Below, one piece after another: positions 11,833 to 24,100 of a stretch of 64,000 nt of DNA; the first letter of the stretch is position 1; each line of letters starts with the position of its first letter. The translations under genes were made by a program, and so were the position numbers. The stretch lies in the NCBI RefSeq assembly GCF_011075055.1, contig NC_058153.1, positions 13,206,001 through 13,270,000 on the forward strand, written 5' to 3'. The DNA is from Mangifera indica. Lineage: Eukaryota > Streptophyta > Magnoliopsida > Sapindales > Anacardiaceae. The notes beneath the pieces are model-generated. The model was not told where the DNA came from. It did not search any database and worked only from the letters and a program-made list of their open reading frames with translations.

Positions 11833-12207
11833 ATGGCTGCCACAGGAGCTGCCGATGGTTTTCTCCGGTGTGTCTACGAGGGTTGCATCTCTGGCCGTGA
11901 CACGGAGATCGAACGCCGGCCGTACCATCGCAACTGTGGATGTGCCCTCCATAGTAAGAGCAACCAAAAAGGTAGGGGAAATCATTATACATGTCCCAAT
12001 GGATTGCCAAAGAGCAAAAATGTGTCGTATCCTATAAGAAGATCTTGGAGTGAAGGCAGCTTGGTGTTGGCAGCTTCTAATTACTCTTCTCTTTCTACTT
12101 CATCATTAATCGAGCTCGGAGAATGTCCAGCAGCATCGTCATCAAGGCCACCGCGGTATCATCATCGACATCGATCTTGTATTAATGAAGAAGATCTTAA
12201 GGTTTGA
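11833..12207 (+). CDS. Small Cys/His-rich plant protein, array copy A (function unknown)
   Basis: The 124-residue product starts MAATGAADGFLRCVYEGC. It carries the family motif as DTEIERRPYHRNCGCALH (about residues 23-40), followed by a basic stretch, SYPIRRSWSEGSLVLAA and a Ser-rich, His/Arg-rich tail. No signal peptide or membrane segment is visible. I do not recognise a named family. The motif is shared with six other copies downstream, all on this strand, so coding is well supported. Copy A is the most diverged from B-F. It ends SCINEEDLKV, and the final AAG-GTTTGA could also be a splice donor, so a further exon is possible. The start is fixed by the family's M[AG]A/MAT N-terminus. Confidence 0.8.
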   Translation: MAATGAADGFLRCVYEGCISGRDTEIERRPYHRNCGCALHSKSNQKGRGNHYTCPNGLPKSKNVSYPIRRSWSEGSLVLAASNYSSLSTSSLIELGECPAASSSRPPRYHHRHRSCINEEDLKV

Positions 12208-13580
12208 AATAATTAATCAAGTTTAAAACATTTCCCAGTTGTTTTTTTTTTCTTATGAATTCGGTGTGTTTGAAGTTGTAACAAATTATAATTGTATTCA
12301 TGTATAAGTTGAATTACAGGGCTATTTAAGTATGGAAACATATATCTCTGTATTCTTTTCAATGTCTTGTTTTGTTTGGTTTTGATGAAGAAGATGATGA
12401 TGAAAAGTTTGAAGAAATTAATTTGGCTCCAGTTGGCTTTTGCTTTTTGTGGCAAGTTGGAAGAAAATTAGCTGACGAAATGAAGTAACATGTAAGATGT
12501 TGACCTTTGAATTGACAAAAATATCGAAACGTGTGAGTCTTTTATCTTATATTCCGTAAAGGCATTGCTTTCTATAGTAAAGATGATGAAACATTTTCTT
12601 TTCTGATTTCATGATTAAAAATGAGACCAATCTAGTAACATGATGGTCGGTAAGAAATATGATTAAATTTAATTGAGATTAAATATAAATAAAAATAAAT
12701 TTAAAATCATTTAAAAAATAACGAGTTAAATTCAAACTATATAGAAAGACATCTATAGATGGATTCTAATTGTTTTAAACTCGAATTCATGTTCACTTGG
12801 AAGGATTCATTGAATATTGATGGAATGGGAGGCACAATTTGTTATGGGCAAAGGGTGAGGCGTGTGGTTGACGAGTGGTGTGGTCAGCGTGTGAAGGGTC
12901 ATGTGAAAGCGTGGCGGAGTGGTCGGCCAGCTAACTTTAACATGTCCTGTCCCATGTATTTATTTATTTATTTATGATATAATTACGTGGATAACATGTG
13001 GATTATTAAAGTAATGAACCTAACTAACCAAAGGGACAAATCTCCGTCCAAACTTAATTACTTTTTCATTAATTATTTATAATTAATTAAAAACGAGTCC
13101 GTTTTCTTTTGGTTAGAATAAAGAAATATTGCTGAATTTTTGGGCGGCCACATGGGATGGGAGAACACGTTTGACACAACACCCACATGATCCACAGCAA
13201 TCAATAACTATACGGAGGAAAGCATTTGGGATGGGTGACGTTACAATGTTGTATCATTAATAAATATTAAATTAAAAAAATATTATATTGTGAGATGATC
13301 CAATCAGCTGGGCCTGTATAAGCCTAACCAAACTTGAAACTTTAAAAAATGGATTGGGCCGGGCTGGGTCAGACCCAAAATTGGTCATCTTCTTGAGCAA
13401 CTAAAAGTTGATTAAGCGTTGTTAGTTTTTCATAAATAATTCATTATATGTAATGATACTCACAAAGAATTTATAATATCACGAGCTACCGCAGCGGTTT
13501 GTATAATCTCTCCCTTTCATTTTGATTTGAATAGGAAGATAATTCTTATATATATAAAAGTTAATAGAATATAAATAAAA
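12208..13580. other. Intergenic after copy A
   Basis: Likely 3' untranslated DNA followed by AT-rich sequence. The open frame at 12759-12977 has no recognisable features and is not called. Confidence 0.5.
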
Positions 13581-13965
13581 CTTACAGGATTTAATTATAA
13601 TTGCTTGATTTGAGATCCAATTAATTGTTTTTATTTTAAGTTTGAGCTCAAATCTTTAAGTTTCAAACTCAATCTTGATATATACCCAATCGAGCTAAAC
13701 TAAAGTACGATATTACTTGACTTAGTTTGACTCAATTACACCTTATATGTAAGTAACAAATACATATATAAAAGTTACAGAATTTAATTATAATTATTTG
13801 ATTTGAGTTCCAATCAATTGTTTCTATTTTAAGTTCAAACCTTTAAGTTCCGAACTTCTTGATCTTGATATTTACCCAATCGAGCTAAACTAAAACACAA
13901 TATTACTTTACTTAGTTTGACTCAATTATGCCCCTATTTGTGTATAACAAATATAGATATAACTA
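13581..13965. repeat. Two-copy tandem repeat, period about 193 bp
   Basis: TTACAGGATTTAATTATAAT (13582) and TTACAGAATTTAATTATAAT (13775) start two diverged copies. Both run through the shared word ACCCAATCGAGCTAAACTAAA and end near TTTGACTCAATTA. Non-coding. Confidence 0.75.
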
Positions 13966-14759
13966 CATAAAGATAACATATAAGAATTAGTCCTTAGTTA
14001 TCTTATTTTTGAATTTAGATACATACAATACCATACCCAAAAATTTTGAAAATGGCAACCATCTTGTCTATAAGTAAATAGACACACGTCTCTCTTTGTA
14101 TAATATATTATTCTTTTAAGAATGAACAAAGGTTTTTATTAAGAATAAGAATCTTAGTCAAATTTTTCTGCCTATTCATCTTCTAATCAAATTAAAATCT
14201 TTCTCTTAATCTAGATTTTAATAGAGAAACACAAGAAACGAACTTCAATAACAAATGATTAAATAGAAAGACTTTATTTATTGTAACATAAAACTTATAT
14301 ATATGTAGAGGATAGAAAAATAATAATACGATAAATATTATAATATAAATAAATTAATATATCATAAAGTAATTAAATAATTTTAAATTAGAAATAAAAT
14401 AAATAATTAAATTATTTATAATGTGTCATTTTGTTTATACTCATTAATAAAAGTTGTTCATACATTTAATGGGAAAAACCCACTAATAATCAACTTAATT
14501 TTCACTAAACAAAGTAATTGAAAAAAGGTGGACATTGTAAATTAAGACTAAGAAAGCAATTTCTTGGCATCGACTTTAAATATTTTAAGTAATTCAAATA
14601 AAACGAAAAAGAGTTGGTTAGAATATATTCCTTTAGGAGAAAACTATGCTCAACCATAATTAACACCCACCCTCAATTTATTCGGTTATTGAGCTACTAG
14701 AAGTCTAGAACTTTATGGAAAATAGAACACCCAAAAATCGGCATTAGCAAGAAACAAGA
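13966..14759. other. Intergenic, nothing recognised
   Basis: AT-rich sequence without a gene. The duplicated 5' flank of copy B begins near 14770. Confidence 0.45.
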
Positions 14760-15149
14760 AAAATCCTATGTTTTTTTTCTATGATATGTTGAATTGACAC
14801 TTGGAACTATGAACAGTCTTCCTACTCTCTTGAACACAAAAATACAAATTTGGTATCACAATTTTAACGACCTGTAACGATATATTATTGTTAAAATACA
14901 CTCTCATCGGATCAAACAAGGCTCGATATTCTCCCATTTCAATAAAGAACTCGAAAATTAGTAAAGCAAAGCAAAGCCAACAACCACAAGAAGCTCAGCT
15001 AATTACAATTAATTATCCATTAAGTGCATGCATTAATTAAGATTGCCCTTTTCGATCTTTTCATGGTTTAAGTTCTTCTTCCTAGGGAAAAATGTTTTGT
15101 CTGGCTTACTTCCAAAATTTTCAATGGACAATAGCGATGCTTCTCTTCC

Positions 15150-15157
15150 TATATAAA
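15150..15157 (+). promoter_or_regulatory. TATA box of copy B
   Basis: TATATAAA in TTCCTATATAAATGATTCAC, 96 bases before the ATG. The same context, CCTATATAAATGCTTCAC, precedes copy D. Confidence 0.6.
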
Positions 15158-15252
15158 TGATTCACCTTCCATGCAAATGTTTCAGAATTCGCTCACACAA
15201 CTTCACTCACAACTCACCCAAATCCTTGCATTCACACCCTCATACGCACAAA

Positions 15253-15571
15253 ATGGCCACCATAGCAGCTGAGATGATGTTTCGCTGCTTTAATGATTGT
15301 AGCTTATCCTTAATGATTTTGATATCGAACGACGGCCGTATCACAAGAACTGCGGCTGTGCGTTGCACAAGTTGCAAGGACTTTGCTCCTGTGCAGGTAA
15401 CAGCAGTATATCCTTCTCTAAGAAAAAGTCATGGCCTGATTGTTCATTGTCATTATCACCAACCACCGTAGCTTCATCTTCATCATCAGTTTCCATTCAC
15501 TTCTCATCTCAACCTTCTCGTTCTGCTTGACATTCAGAATCAGAGAGATGCCATAGCCAATGGGGCCTTGT
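15253..15571 (+). pseudogene. Small Cys/His-rich protein, array copy B, frameshifted
   Basis: It starts MATIAAEMMFRCFNDCSLSL like copies C-F. One C is then missing at about 15308-15309: B reads TTATCCTTAATG where C reads TTATCCCTTATTG. The frame is lost just before the IERRPYHKNC motif, which survives in another frame and continues CGCALHKLQG. A premature TGA near 15528 would also end that frame before the usual C-terminus. The promoter and leader are preserved, so transcription may persist without family protein. A sequencing error in a short C run is the alternative explanation. Confidence 0.8.
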
Positions 15572-16295
15572 AGAGACAGGTTAGAAAATGAGCAAAGTTA
15601 ATATGCATACATCATAAATCACGTAATTACTGTTCATAATGCCCATTCTAGAGACCACCAGTGGCTCTGAATTTTTCCATATTGAGTTCCAAGTAATTAC
15701 AGAAATAAAATTCTATGACAAAAGAGTTCTTGCTTTTTCTTTCTTCTTGTCATTCTTAATTTTCTTCCTTACAATACTGATCCAGAACGAGTTGTTTTCA
15801 TGGTAGTTAAATTTCTTCACTCATTCGATGTTCATGGTTAATCATGTATCGAATTATTCCTACAATGAAAAAAAATTAAAATGAAGCAGGTTCAGAAGTA
15901 TTACTTGCAATGTTCTTAGTAGCTGGTCAAAGGGCCATACTTTGCAAGTGGAGCTAACCCGATATGATTCACTCAATTCAACTCCAAGTCAATCTGGTTA
16001 AATGGCTAAAACTGGTTTTAGCCATGATTTGGAATGGATTTGTCCAAGAGGATATTTACAAGTTTTACTCTATGATATCATATAAATATAGTGTATACAC
16101 CTTACTGAGGAGCCACAAAGTTTTGATAATGGTACTGAAAATCCCACACGTTTATTTATGAAATTGTTAAATATTGTTTCCTAAGTTTTAACGTAGACTC
16201 TCGAAGAGACAGAAACCAAGTATAAATATTGATAGTTAATATGGCTTCTTACTTAAATAGAGCATATAATTTAATTCAAAGACAAATACATTTTT
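15572..16295. other. Intergenic between copies B and C
   Basis: No gene. The first part resembles the 3' flanks of D and F (GTTAGAAA...GAGCAAAGTTA words), consistent with 3' flanking DNA being included in the duplicated unit. Confidence 0.5.
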
Positions 16296-16325
16296 GTGAA
16301 ACCAATGCTAATTAGAGAAGGGACG

Positions 16326-16669
16326 ATGGCCACCATAGCAGCTGAGATAATGCTTCGCTATGCTACTGATTGCAGTTTATCCCTTATTGATTTTAAAATC
16401 GAACGACGACCATACCATAAGAACTATAGTTGTGTGTTGCATAATTTAAAAGGAGTTTGCTCTAATGCTTGTTCCAAACAAAACTCTATATCCTTCCCAA
16501 GAAAAAGTCATGGCCTTATTGTTCATTGTCAACAACCACGGTCGCTTCAACTTCATTAGTTTTCAATAATTCTACTGATTGTACTCTATCATCGACATTT
16601 AGAATCAGGGAGGATGTCGTTGCCAGTGGGTCCCTATCATCAATAAATGGAAATGGCCAATCAAATTAG
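16326..16669 (+). pseudogene. Small Cys/His-rich protein, array copy C, frameshifted
   Basis: It opens MATIAAEIMLRYATDCSLSL, then KIERRPYHKNYSCVLH, so the second Cys of the NCGC block is Tyr and the Gly is Ser. The frame breaks in an A-run at about 16499-16505: copy D reads SFPMKKSW, whereas C shifts to SFPRKSHGL and stops at 16559. The expected tail SWPYCSLSTT...REDVVASGS continues in the next frame to a TAG at 16667-16669, where copy F also stops. A single-base indel therefore separates two otherwise conserved halves. The LTR composite is inserted about 160 bases downstream. Confidence 0.8.
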
Positions 16670-16829
16670 AAGAAAAAAAGGTTAGAAATTTAGCAAAGTT
16701 ATACATATCATGCATATATTATAAGGTGTAGTAAATATTGTTGTTCAAAATTTTTGGATATCTCTTGTGCTCTAGCTTTTTGAACTTCAACATTGATGTT
16801 CATTTGAGTTCCATGTAAGCAGGTGTTAC

Positions 16830-17236
16830 TATTGAAGATTAATTTTGAAGGTTTTCAGGTGTATTTCATGTGACACAAGTTCATGAACACATTTTTAGGT
16901 GCATTTCATATAACACAAGTTCAATGTTTGTACAACTTCAAGTTTAATATTCATAGCACAAGTTCATGTTCATAAATGATTCATACACAAGTTTAAGTTC
17001 ATGTTCATACACAAGTTCAATGTCAATAGTATAAGTTCAATGTTAAGTTATTAATGACTAATATACAAGTTCCATGTTAGGTTTATGTATTTAGAATTTT
17101 AAAAAGTCATCCTTGTACTTATAAATACCCTAATGGTTTTGTATTTGAAGTATGAATAAAAAATTACAAGTTTTCCTCACAAATAATTCTCTCACACAAA
17201 GTCTCTCCCTTATAAAATTACCTCTCCTCTCTAACA
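16830..17236 (+). repeat. 5' LTR
   Basis: It begins TATTGAAGATTAATTTTGAAG (expected TG changed to TA) and ends CTAACA just before the primer site. Internal words such as TGACACAAGTTCATGAACAC recur in the 3' LTR at 29.8-30.1 kb. Confidence 0.85.
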
Positions 17237-17239
17237 AAG

Positions 17240-17252
17240 TGGTATTAGAGCC
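17240..17252 (+). other. Primer-binding site (initiator tRNA-Met type)
   Basis: TGGTATTAGAGCC, three bases after the LTR, matches the usual Copia primer site TGGTATCAGAGCC with one change. Confidence 0.85.
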
Positions 17253-17267
17253 AAATTCTTTTGAGAG

Positions 17268-18150
17268 ATGACAAATAATAATGGAGTATACTCATTTCAA
17301 TTTCCTCGTCTAACAAAAAAAAATTATGGAACTTGGTGCCTACGTATAAAAGTTATACTTGGCTCACAAGATGCATGAGATATTGTTGAGAAAGGTTATG
17401 TACAACCTGAAATTGAAGCCAATTTAGAACAAAATGAGAAGGATGTTTTGGCGAAGATAAGGAAAAAGGATCAACAAGCACTAACCCTTATCCATCAATG
17501 TTTGGATGATTCAATGTTTATGAAGATGATCGATGCAACTACCTCAAAGGAAGCATGAGAGATTTTGCAAAGTTCATTTCAAGAAGTTGATAAAGTGAAA
17601 AGAGTGCAACTTCAATCATTATGAGGTGGTTTTGAAGCTTTGCATATGAAAGATTTTGAATCAATTTCATATTATTGTTCAAGGGTAAAGGCCATTGTAA
17701 ATCAAATGTAAAGATATGACGATCAAATTGAAGATGTTCGTGTGGTAGAAAAAATTCTTCGTTCCTTGACTCCAAAGTTTGATTATGTGGTTTGTGTCAT
17801 TGAAGAGTCTAAAGATTTAGACTCCTTGTCACTTGAACAATTAGAAAGCTTTTTACAAGCTCATGAAGGCAAGATTACAATGAGGGAAAATGAATCGTTG
17901 AAGCAAGCTCTAAAAGTGAAAGTTCTTTTGAAAGATGATAACAATGAGACTAATCACAAAGGACGAAGACGTGGTAGATGAGGACGAGGTAGAGGTGATT
18001 ATAACAACTTCACCAATGATAAAAGAAGTCATCAATTGTATAGCAATCAAGGAAGAGGAAGAGGTAACAATTCTAAACCAAATGAAATAAAGGTATGATA
18101 AGTATGATAAGTCTAAAGTTAAGTGTTACAACTATGATAATTTTGCTGTA
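17268..18150 (+). pseudogene. Copia-type gag remnant (UBN2/DUF4219-like)
   Basis: From ATG 17268 the frame gives MTNNNGVYSFQFPRLTKKNY, then GTWCLRIKVILGSQDA before a TGA. Further stops interrupt EA*EILQSSF, QSL*GGFEAL and NQM*RYDDQ. The longest open part (17742-17981) reads VEKILRSLTPKFDYVVCVIE, then SLSLEQLESFLQAHE, which is typical of Copia gag. A Gly/Arg-rich stretch and a zinc-knuckle start (KCYNYDNF) follow, and at about 18150 the sequence switches abruptly to GeBP-like sequence. It is nonfunctional. The missing part of the knuckle exists in the inverted segment at 28.9-29.8 kb. Confidence 0.88.
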
Positions 18151-21100
18151 AGAAAGGAGTTGACCTTGCACCCAAAAAGAGATTTTTTTGTTTTCTTAAA
18201 GGAAACACAACAATTAATAGACTAATTTAGTTAAGATGAAGTGGCAATAAAATTGAGGTTAATGAAGAAATAATATGAAAGCAATTTGGTTAAAAGTAAG
18301 AGTTGTTATGCAAACAAAATATTAGAACATTGTGAGAAGATATGGGGTGGTGGGAATAATGTAGAGGAGATATTATTTATCAACAAAAAACATGTTGGAT
18401 TAGGAGAGAATATTGTTAAGAAGTCATGAAATATATTGGAGAAAGTAAAAGGGTTGAGTTGATGCAACAATGGAAACAAGTTCAAGCCTTGGAATTGGAA
18501 ATTCTCAAAAAGAGGGCTACATTGGTGGAATATCAGACATAACCTATGTTAAAAGAAGCAAATAAGCATATAAAGAAAACACTAGCTCCATAATGAGTTT
18601 AGACAGAGATATCATTGTTTCATATAATAGTAACTTCAATCTAATGATCATTAGTTAATGGTCATCATCCTAAAAACATACACTAAATTCTTAATGGAAG
18701 AAAATTCTACTTCAATTTAATTCAGCAAAAAGAAAAAATTTTGAATTGGAAAAGCAACATGTGAAACTAAAAGATGAGATGAAGGAAAAAAAGAAAGTGA
18801 AGCTTAAGTATGTAAAGACACAGGATTAAGTTATGGACATTTTACAAAGTTACTCAAGTTTGAAGATTTTCATCGATTATGAGCATATCTTAGAGTATAG
18901 AAGAAGATTAGAAGATTTCAACAAAACTAAGGTTAATGAAGAGAGAATATGAAAGTAATTTGGTTAAAGGTAAGAGTTGTCATGCAAACAAAATATTAGA
19001 GCATTGTGAGAAGATATGAGGTGGTGGGAATAATATAGAGGAGATATTACTTATGAACAAAGAACATGTTGGATTAGGAGAGAATATTGTTAAAGAAGCT
19101 ATGAAATATATTGGAGAAAGTAAAAGGGTTGAGTTGATATAACAATGGAAAAAAGTGCAAGCCTTGGAATTGGAAATTCCCAAAAAAAGGGTTGTATTGG
19201 TGGAATATTAGACAAAATTCATATTGGAGGAAGAAAATAAACATATAAAGAAAACACTAGCTAGTTATCAACTATAAAGAACGACAACAAATAACTTGTA
19301 GAAACAGAATTAGTCATCTGAAGATGATGGAAAAACTTTGGAGAATTTGGTAGTAGAAGACAGTTGTAATAGTGAAGAAGAATGTAATAAGGCAAAATTA
19401 GATAAACCCTCTAAGGAAGAATCATCTGAGAGAATTTGAGTGAAGATGAAGAAATTGTAGTTTTAAAAATTGCAATCAAATTTTGGTGTGAGAAAGGAGT
19501 TGACTCTGTCACCCATGAGAGAGATTTTTTTGTTTTCTTAAAGGAAACATAATAATTGATAGGTGAATTTAGTAAAGATGAAGTGACAACAAAATTGAGG
19601 TTAATGAAGAAAGAATATGAAAGCAATTTGGTTAAAGGTAAGAGTCGTCATGCAAACAAAATATTAAAACATTGTGAGAAGATACATGGTGGCAGGAATA
19701 ATGTAGAGAAGACATTACTTATCAACGAAAAACATATTGGATTAGGAGAGAATATTGTTAAGAAAGCCATGAAATATATTGGAAAAAGTAAAAGGGTTGA
19801 GTTCATGCAACAATGGAAACAAGTTCAAGCCTCAGAATTTTAAAATTCTCAAAAAAATGGGCTACATTAGTGGAATATCAGACAAAACTCATGTTAGAGG
19901 AAACAAATAAGCATAGAAAGAAAACATTAGTTTCATCATGAGTTTAGATAGAGATATCAACTTCTTTTGTTTCATATATTAGTAGCTTCAATCTAATACT
20001 CGTTAGTTAATGGTCATTATTTTGAAAACATAAAATAAATTCTTAATAGAAGAAAATTCTTCTTCAATTTAATTCAGCAAAAAAAAAAAAAAAATTGGAA
20101 AAGCAACATATGAAACTATAAGATGAGATGAAGGAAAAAAAGAAAGCGGAGCTTAAGTATGTAAAGACACATGATCAAGTTGCAGACATTTTTACAAACC
20201 ACTCAAGTTTGAAGATTTTCATTGATTACGAGCATATCTTGGAATATCAGACAAAATTCATGTTGGAGGAAGAAAATAAGCATATAAAGAAAACACTAGC
20301 TAATTATCAACTATAAAGAACGACAACAAATAACTTGTAGAAACATAATTAGTCATCGGAAGATGATGAAAAAGCTTTGGAGAATTTGATAGTAGAAGAC
20401 AATTGTAATAGTGAAGAAGAATGTAATAAGGCAAAATTAGATAAACCCTCTAAGGAAGAATCATTTGAGAGAATTTGAGTGAAGATGAAGAAATTGTAGT
20501 TTTAAAAATTGCAATCAAATTTTGGTGTGAGAAAGGAGTTGACTCTGTCACCCATGAGAGAGATTTTTTTGTTTTCTTAAAGGAAACACAATAATTGATA
20601 GGTGAATTTAGTAAAGACGAAGTGACAACAAAATTGAGGTTAATGAAGAAAGAATATGAAAGCAATTTTGTTGAAGGTAAGAGTCGTCATGCAAACAAAA
20701 TATTAAAATATTGTGAGAAGATACATGGTGGCAGGAATAATGTAGAGAAAACATTACTTATCAATGAAAAACATATTGGATTAGGAGAAAATATTGTTAA
20801 GAAAGCCATGAAATATATTGGAAAAAGTAAAAGGGTTGAGTTCATGCAACAATGGAAACAAGTTCAAGCCTCAGAATTTTAAAATTCTCAAAAAAATGGG
20901 CTACATTGGTGGAATATCAGACAAAACTCATGTTAGAGGAAACAAATAAGCATAGGAAGAAAACATTAGTTTCATCATGAGTTTAGATAGAGATATCAAC
21001 TTCTTTTGTTTCATATATTAGTAGCTTCAATCTAATACTCGTTAGTTAATGATCATTATTTTGAAAACATAAACTAAATTCTTAATAGAAGAAAATTCTT

Positions 21101-24100
21101 CTTCAATTTAATTCAGCAAAAAAAAAAAAAAAATAAATTGGAAAAGCAACATATGAAACTATAAGATGAGATGAAGGAAAAAAAGAAAGCGGAGCTTAAG
21201 TATGTAAAGACACATGATCAAGTTGCAGACATTTTTACAAACCACTCAAGTTTGAAGATTTTCATTGATTACGAGCATATCTTGGAGTAAAGAAGAAGAT
21301 TTCAACAAAATTGAGGTTAATGAAGAAAGAATATGAAAGCAATTTGGTTACAGGTAAGAGTCGTAATGCAAACAAAATATTAGAGCATTGTGAGAAGATA
21401 TGAGGTGGTAGGAATAATGCAGAGGAGATATTACTTATGAACGAAGAACATGTTGGATTAGGAGAGAATATTGTTAAGAAAGCCATGAAGTATACTGAAG
21501 AAAGTAAAAGGGTTGAGTTGATATAAGAATGGAAAGAAGTGCAAGCCTTGGAATTGGAAATTCCCAAAAAAAGGGTTGTATTGGTGGAATATCAGACAAA
21601 TTTCATGTTGGAGGAAGAAAATAAGCATATAAAGAAAACACTAGCTAGTTATCAACTATAAAGAACGACAACAAATAACTTGTAGAAACAGAATTAGTTA
21701 TCGGAAGATGATGGAAAAGCTTTGGAGAATTTGATAGTAGAAGACAATTGTAATAGTGAAGAAGAATGTAATAAGGCAAAATTAGATAAACCCTCTAAGG
21801 AAGAATCATCTGAGAGAATTTGAGTGAAGATGAAGAAATTGTAGTTTTAAAAATTGCAATCAAATTTTGGTGTGAGAAAGGAGTTGACTCTGTCACCCAT
21901 GAGAAAGATTTTTTTGTTTTCTTAAAGGAAACATAATAATTGATAGGTGAATTTAGTAAAGACAAAGTGACAACAAAATTGAGGTTAATAAAGAAAGAAT
22001 ATGAAAGCAATTTCGTTAAAGGTAAGAGTCATCATGCAAACAAAATATTAAAGCATTGTGAGAAGATACATGGTGGTGGGAATAATGTAGATAAGACATT
22101 ACTTATCAACGAAAAACATATTGGATTAGGAGAGAATATTGTTAAGAAAGCCATGAAATATATTGGAAAAAGTAAAATGGTTGAGTTCATGCAACAATGG
22201 GAACAAGTTCAAGCCTCAGAATTTTAAAATTCTCAAAAAAATGGGCTACATTGGTGGAATATCAGACAAAACTCATGTTAGAGGAAACAAATAAGCACAG
22301 AAAGAAAACATTAGTTTCATCATGAGTTTAGATAGAGATATCAACTTTTTTTGTTTCATATATTAGTAGCTTCAATCTAATACTCGTTAGTTAATGATCA
22401 TTATTTTGAAAACATAAACTAAATTCTTAATAGAAGAAAATTCTTCTTCAATTTAATTCAGCAAAAAAAAAAAAAAAATAAATTGGAAAAGCAACATATG
22501 AAACTATAAGATGAGATGAAGGAAAAAAAGAAAGCGGAGCTTAAGTATGTAAAGACACATGATCAAGTTGCAGACATTTTTACAAACCACTCAAGTTTGA
22601 AGATTTTCATTGATTACGAGCATATCTTGGAGTAAAGAAGAAGATTTCAACAAAATTGAGGTTAATGAAGAAAGAATATGAAAGCAATTTGGTTACAGGT
22701 AAGAGTCGTAATGCAAACATAATATTAGAGCATTGTGAGAAGATATGAGGTGGTAGGAATAATGCAGAGGAGATATTACTTATGAACGAAGAACATGTTG
22801 GATTAGGAGAGAATATTGTTAAGAAAGCCATGAAGTATACTGAAGAAAGTAAAAGGGTTGAGTTGATATAAGAATGGAAAGAAGTGCAAGCCTTGGAATT
22901 GGAAATTCCCCAAAAAAGGGTTGTATTGGTGGAATATCAGACAAATTTCATGTTGGAGGAAGAAAATAAACATATAAAGAAAACACTAGCTAGTTATCAA
23001 CTATAAAGAACGACACCAAATAACTTGTAGAAACAGAATTAGTTATCGGAAGATGATGGAAAAGCTTTGGAGAATTTGATAGTAGAAGACAATTGTAATA
23101 GTGAAGAAGAATGTAATAAGGCAAAATTAGATAAACCCTCTAAGGAAGAATCATCTGAGAGAATTTGAGTGAAGATGAAGAAATTGTAGTTTTAAAAATT
23201 GCAATCAAATTTTGGTGTGAGAAAGGAGTTGACTCTGTCACCCATGAGAAAGATTTTTTTGTTTTCTTAAAGGAAACACAATAATTGATAGGTGAATTTA
23301 GTAAAGACAATGTGACAACAAAATTGAGGTTAATAAAGAAAGAATATGAAAGCAATTTGGTTAAAGGTAAGAGTCGTCATGCAAACAAAATATTAAAACA
23401 TTGTGAGAAGATACATGGTGGCGGGAATAATGTAGAGAAGACATTACTTATCAACGAAAAACATATTGGATTAGGAGAGAATATTGTTAAGAAAGCCATG
23501 AAATATATTGGAAAAAGTAAAAGGGTTGAGTTCATGCAACAATGGAAACAAGTTCAAGCCTCGGAATTTTAAAATTCTCAAAAAAATGGGCTACATTGGT
23601 GGAATATCAGACAAAACTCATGTTAGAGGAAACAAATAAGCATAGAAAGAAAACATTAGTTTCATCATGAGTTTAGATAGAGATATCAACTTCTTTTGTT
23701 TCATATATTAGTAGCTTCAATCTAATACTCGTTAGTTAATGGTCATTATTTTGAAAACATAAACTAAATTCTTAATAGAAGAAAATTCTTCTTCAATTTA
23801 ATTCAGCAAAAAAAAAAAAATTAAATTGGAAAAGCAACATATGAAACTAGAAGATGAGATGAAGGAAAAAAAGAAAGCGGAGCTTAAGTATGTAAAGACA
23901 CATGATCAAGTTGCAGACATTTTTACAAACCACTCAAGTTTGAAGATTTTCATTGATTACGAGCATATCTTGGAGTAAAGAAGAAAATTTCAACAAAATT
24001 GAGGTTAATGAAGAAAGAATATGAAAGCAATTTGGTTACAGGTAAGAGTCGTAATGCAAACAAAATATTAGAGCATTGTGAGAAGATATGAGGTGGTAAG

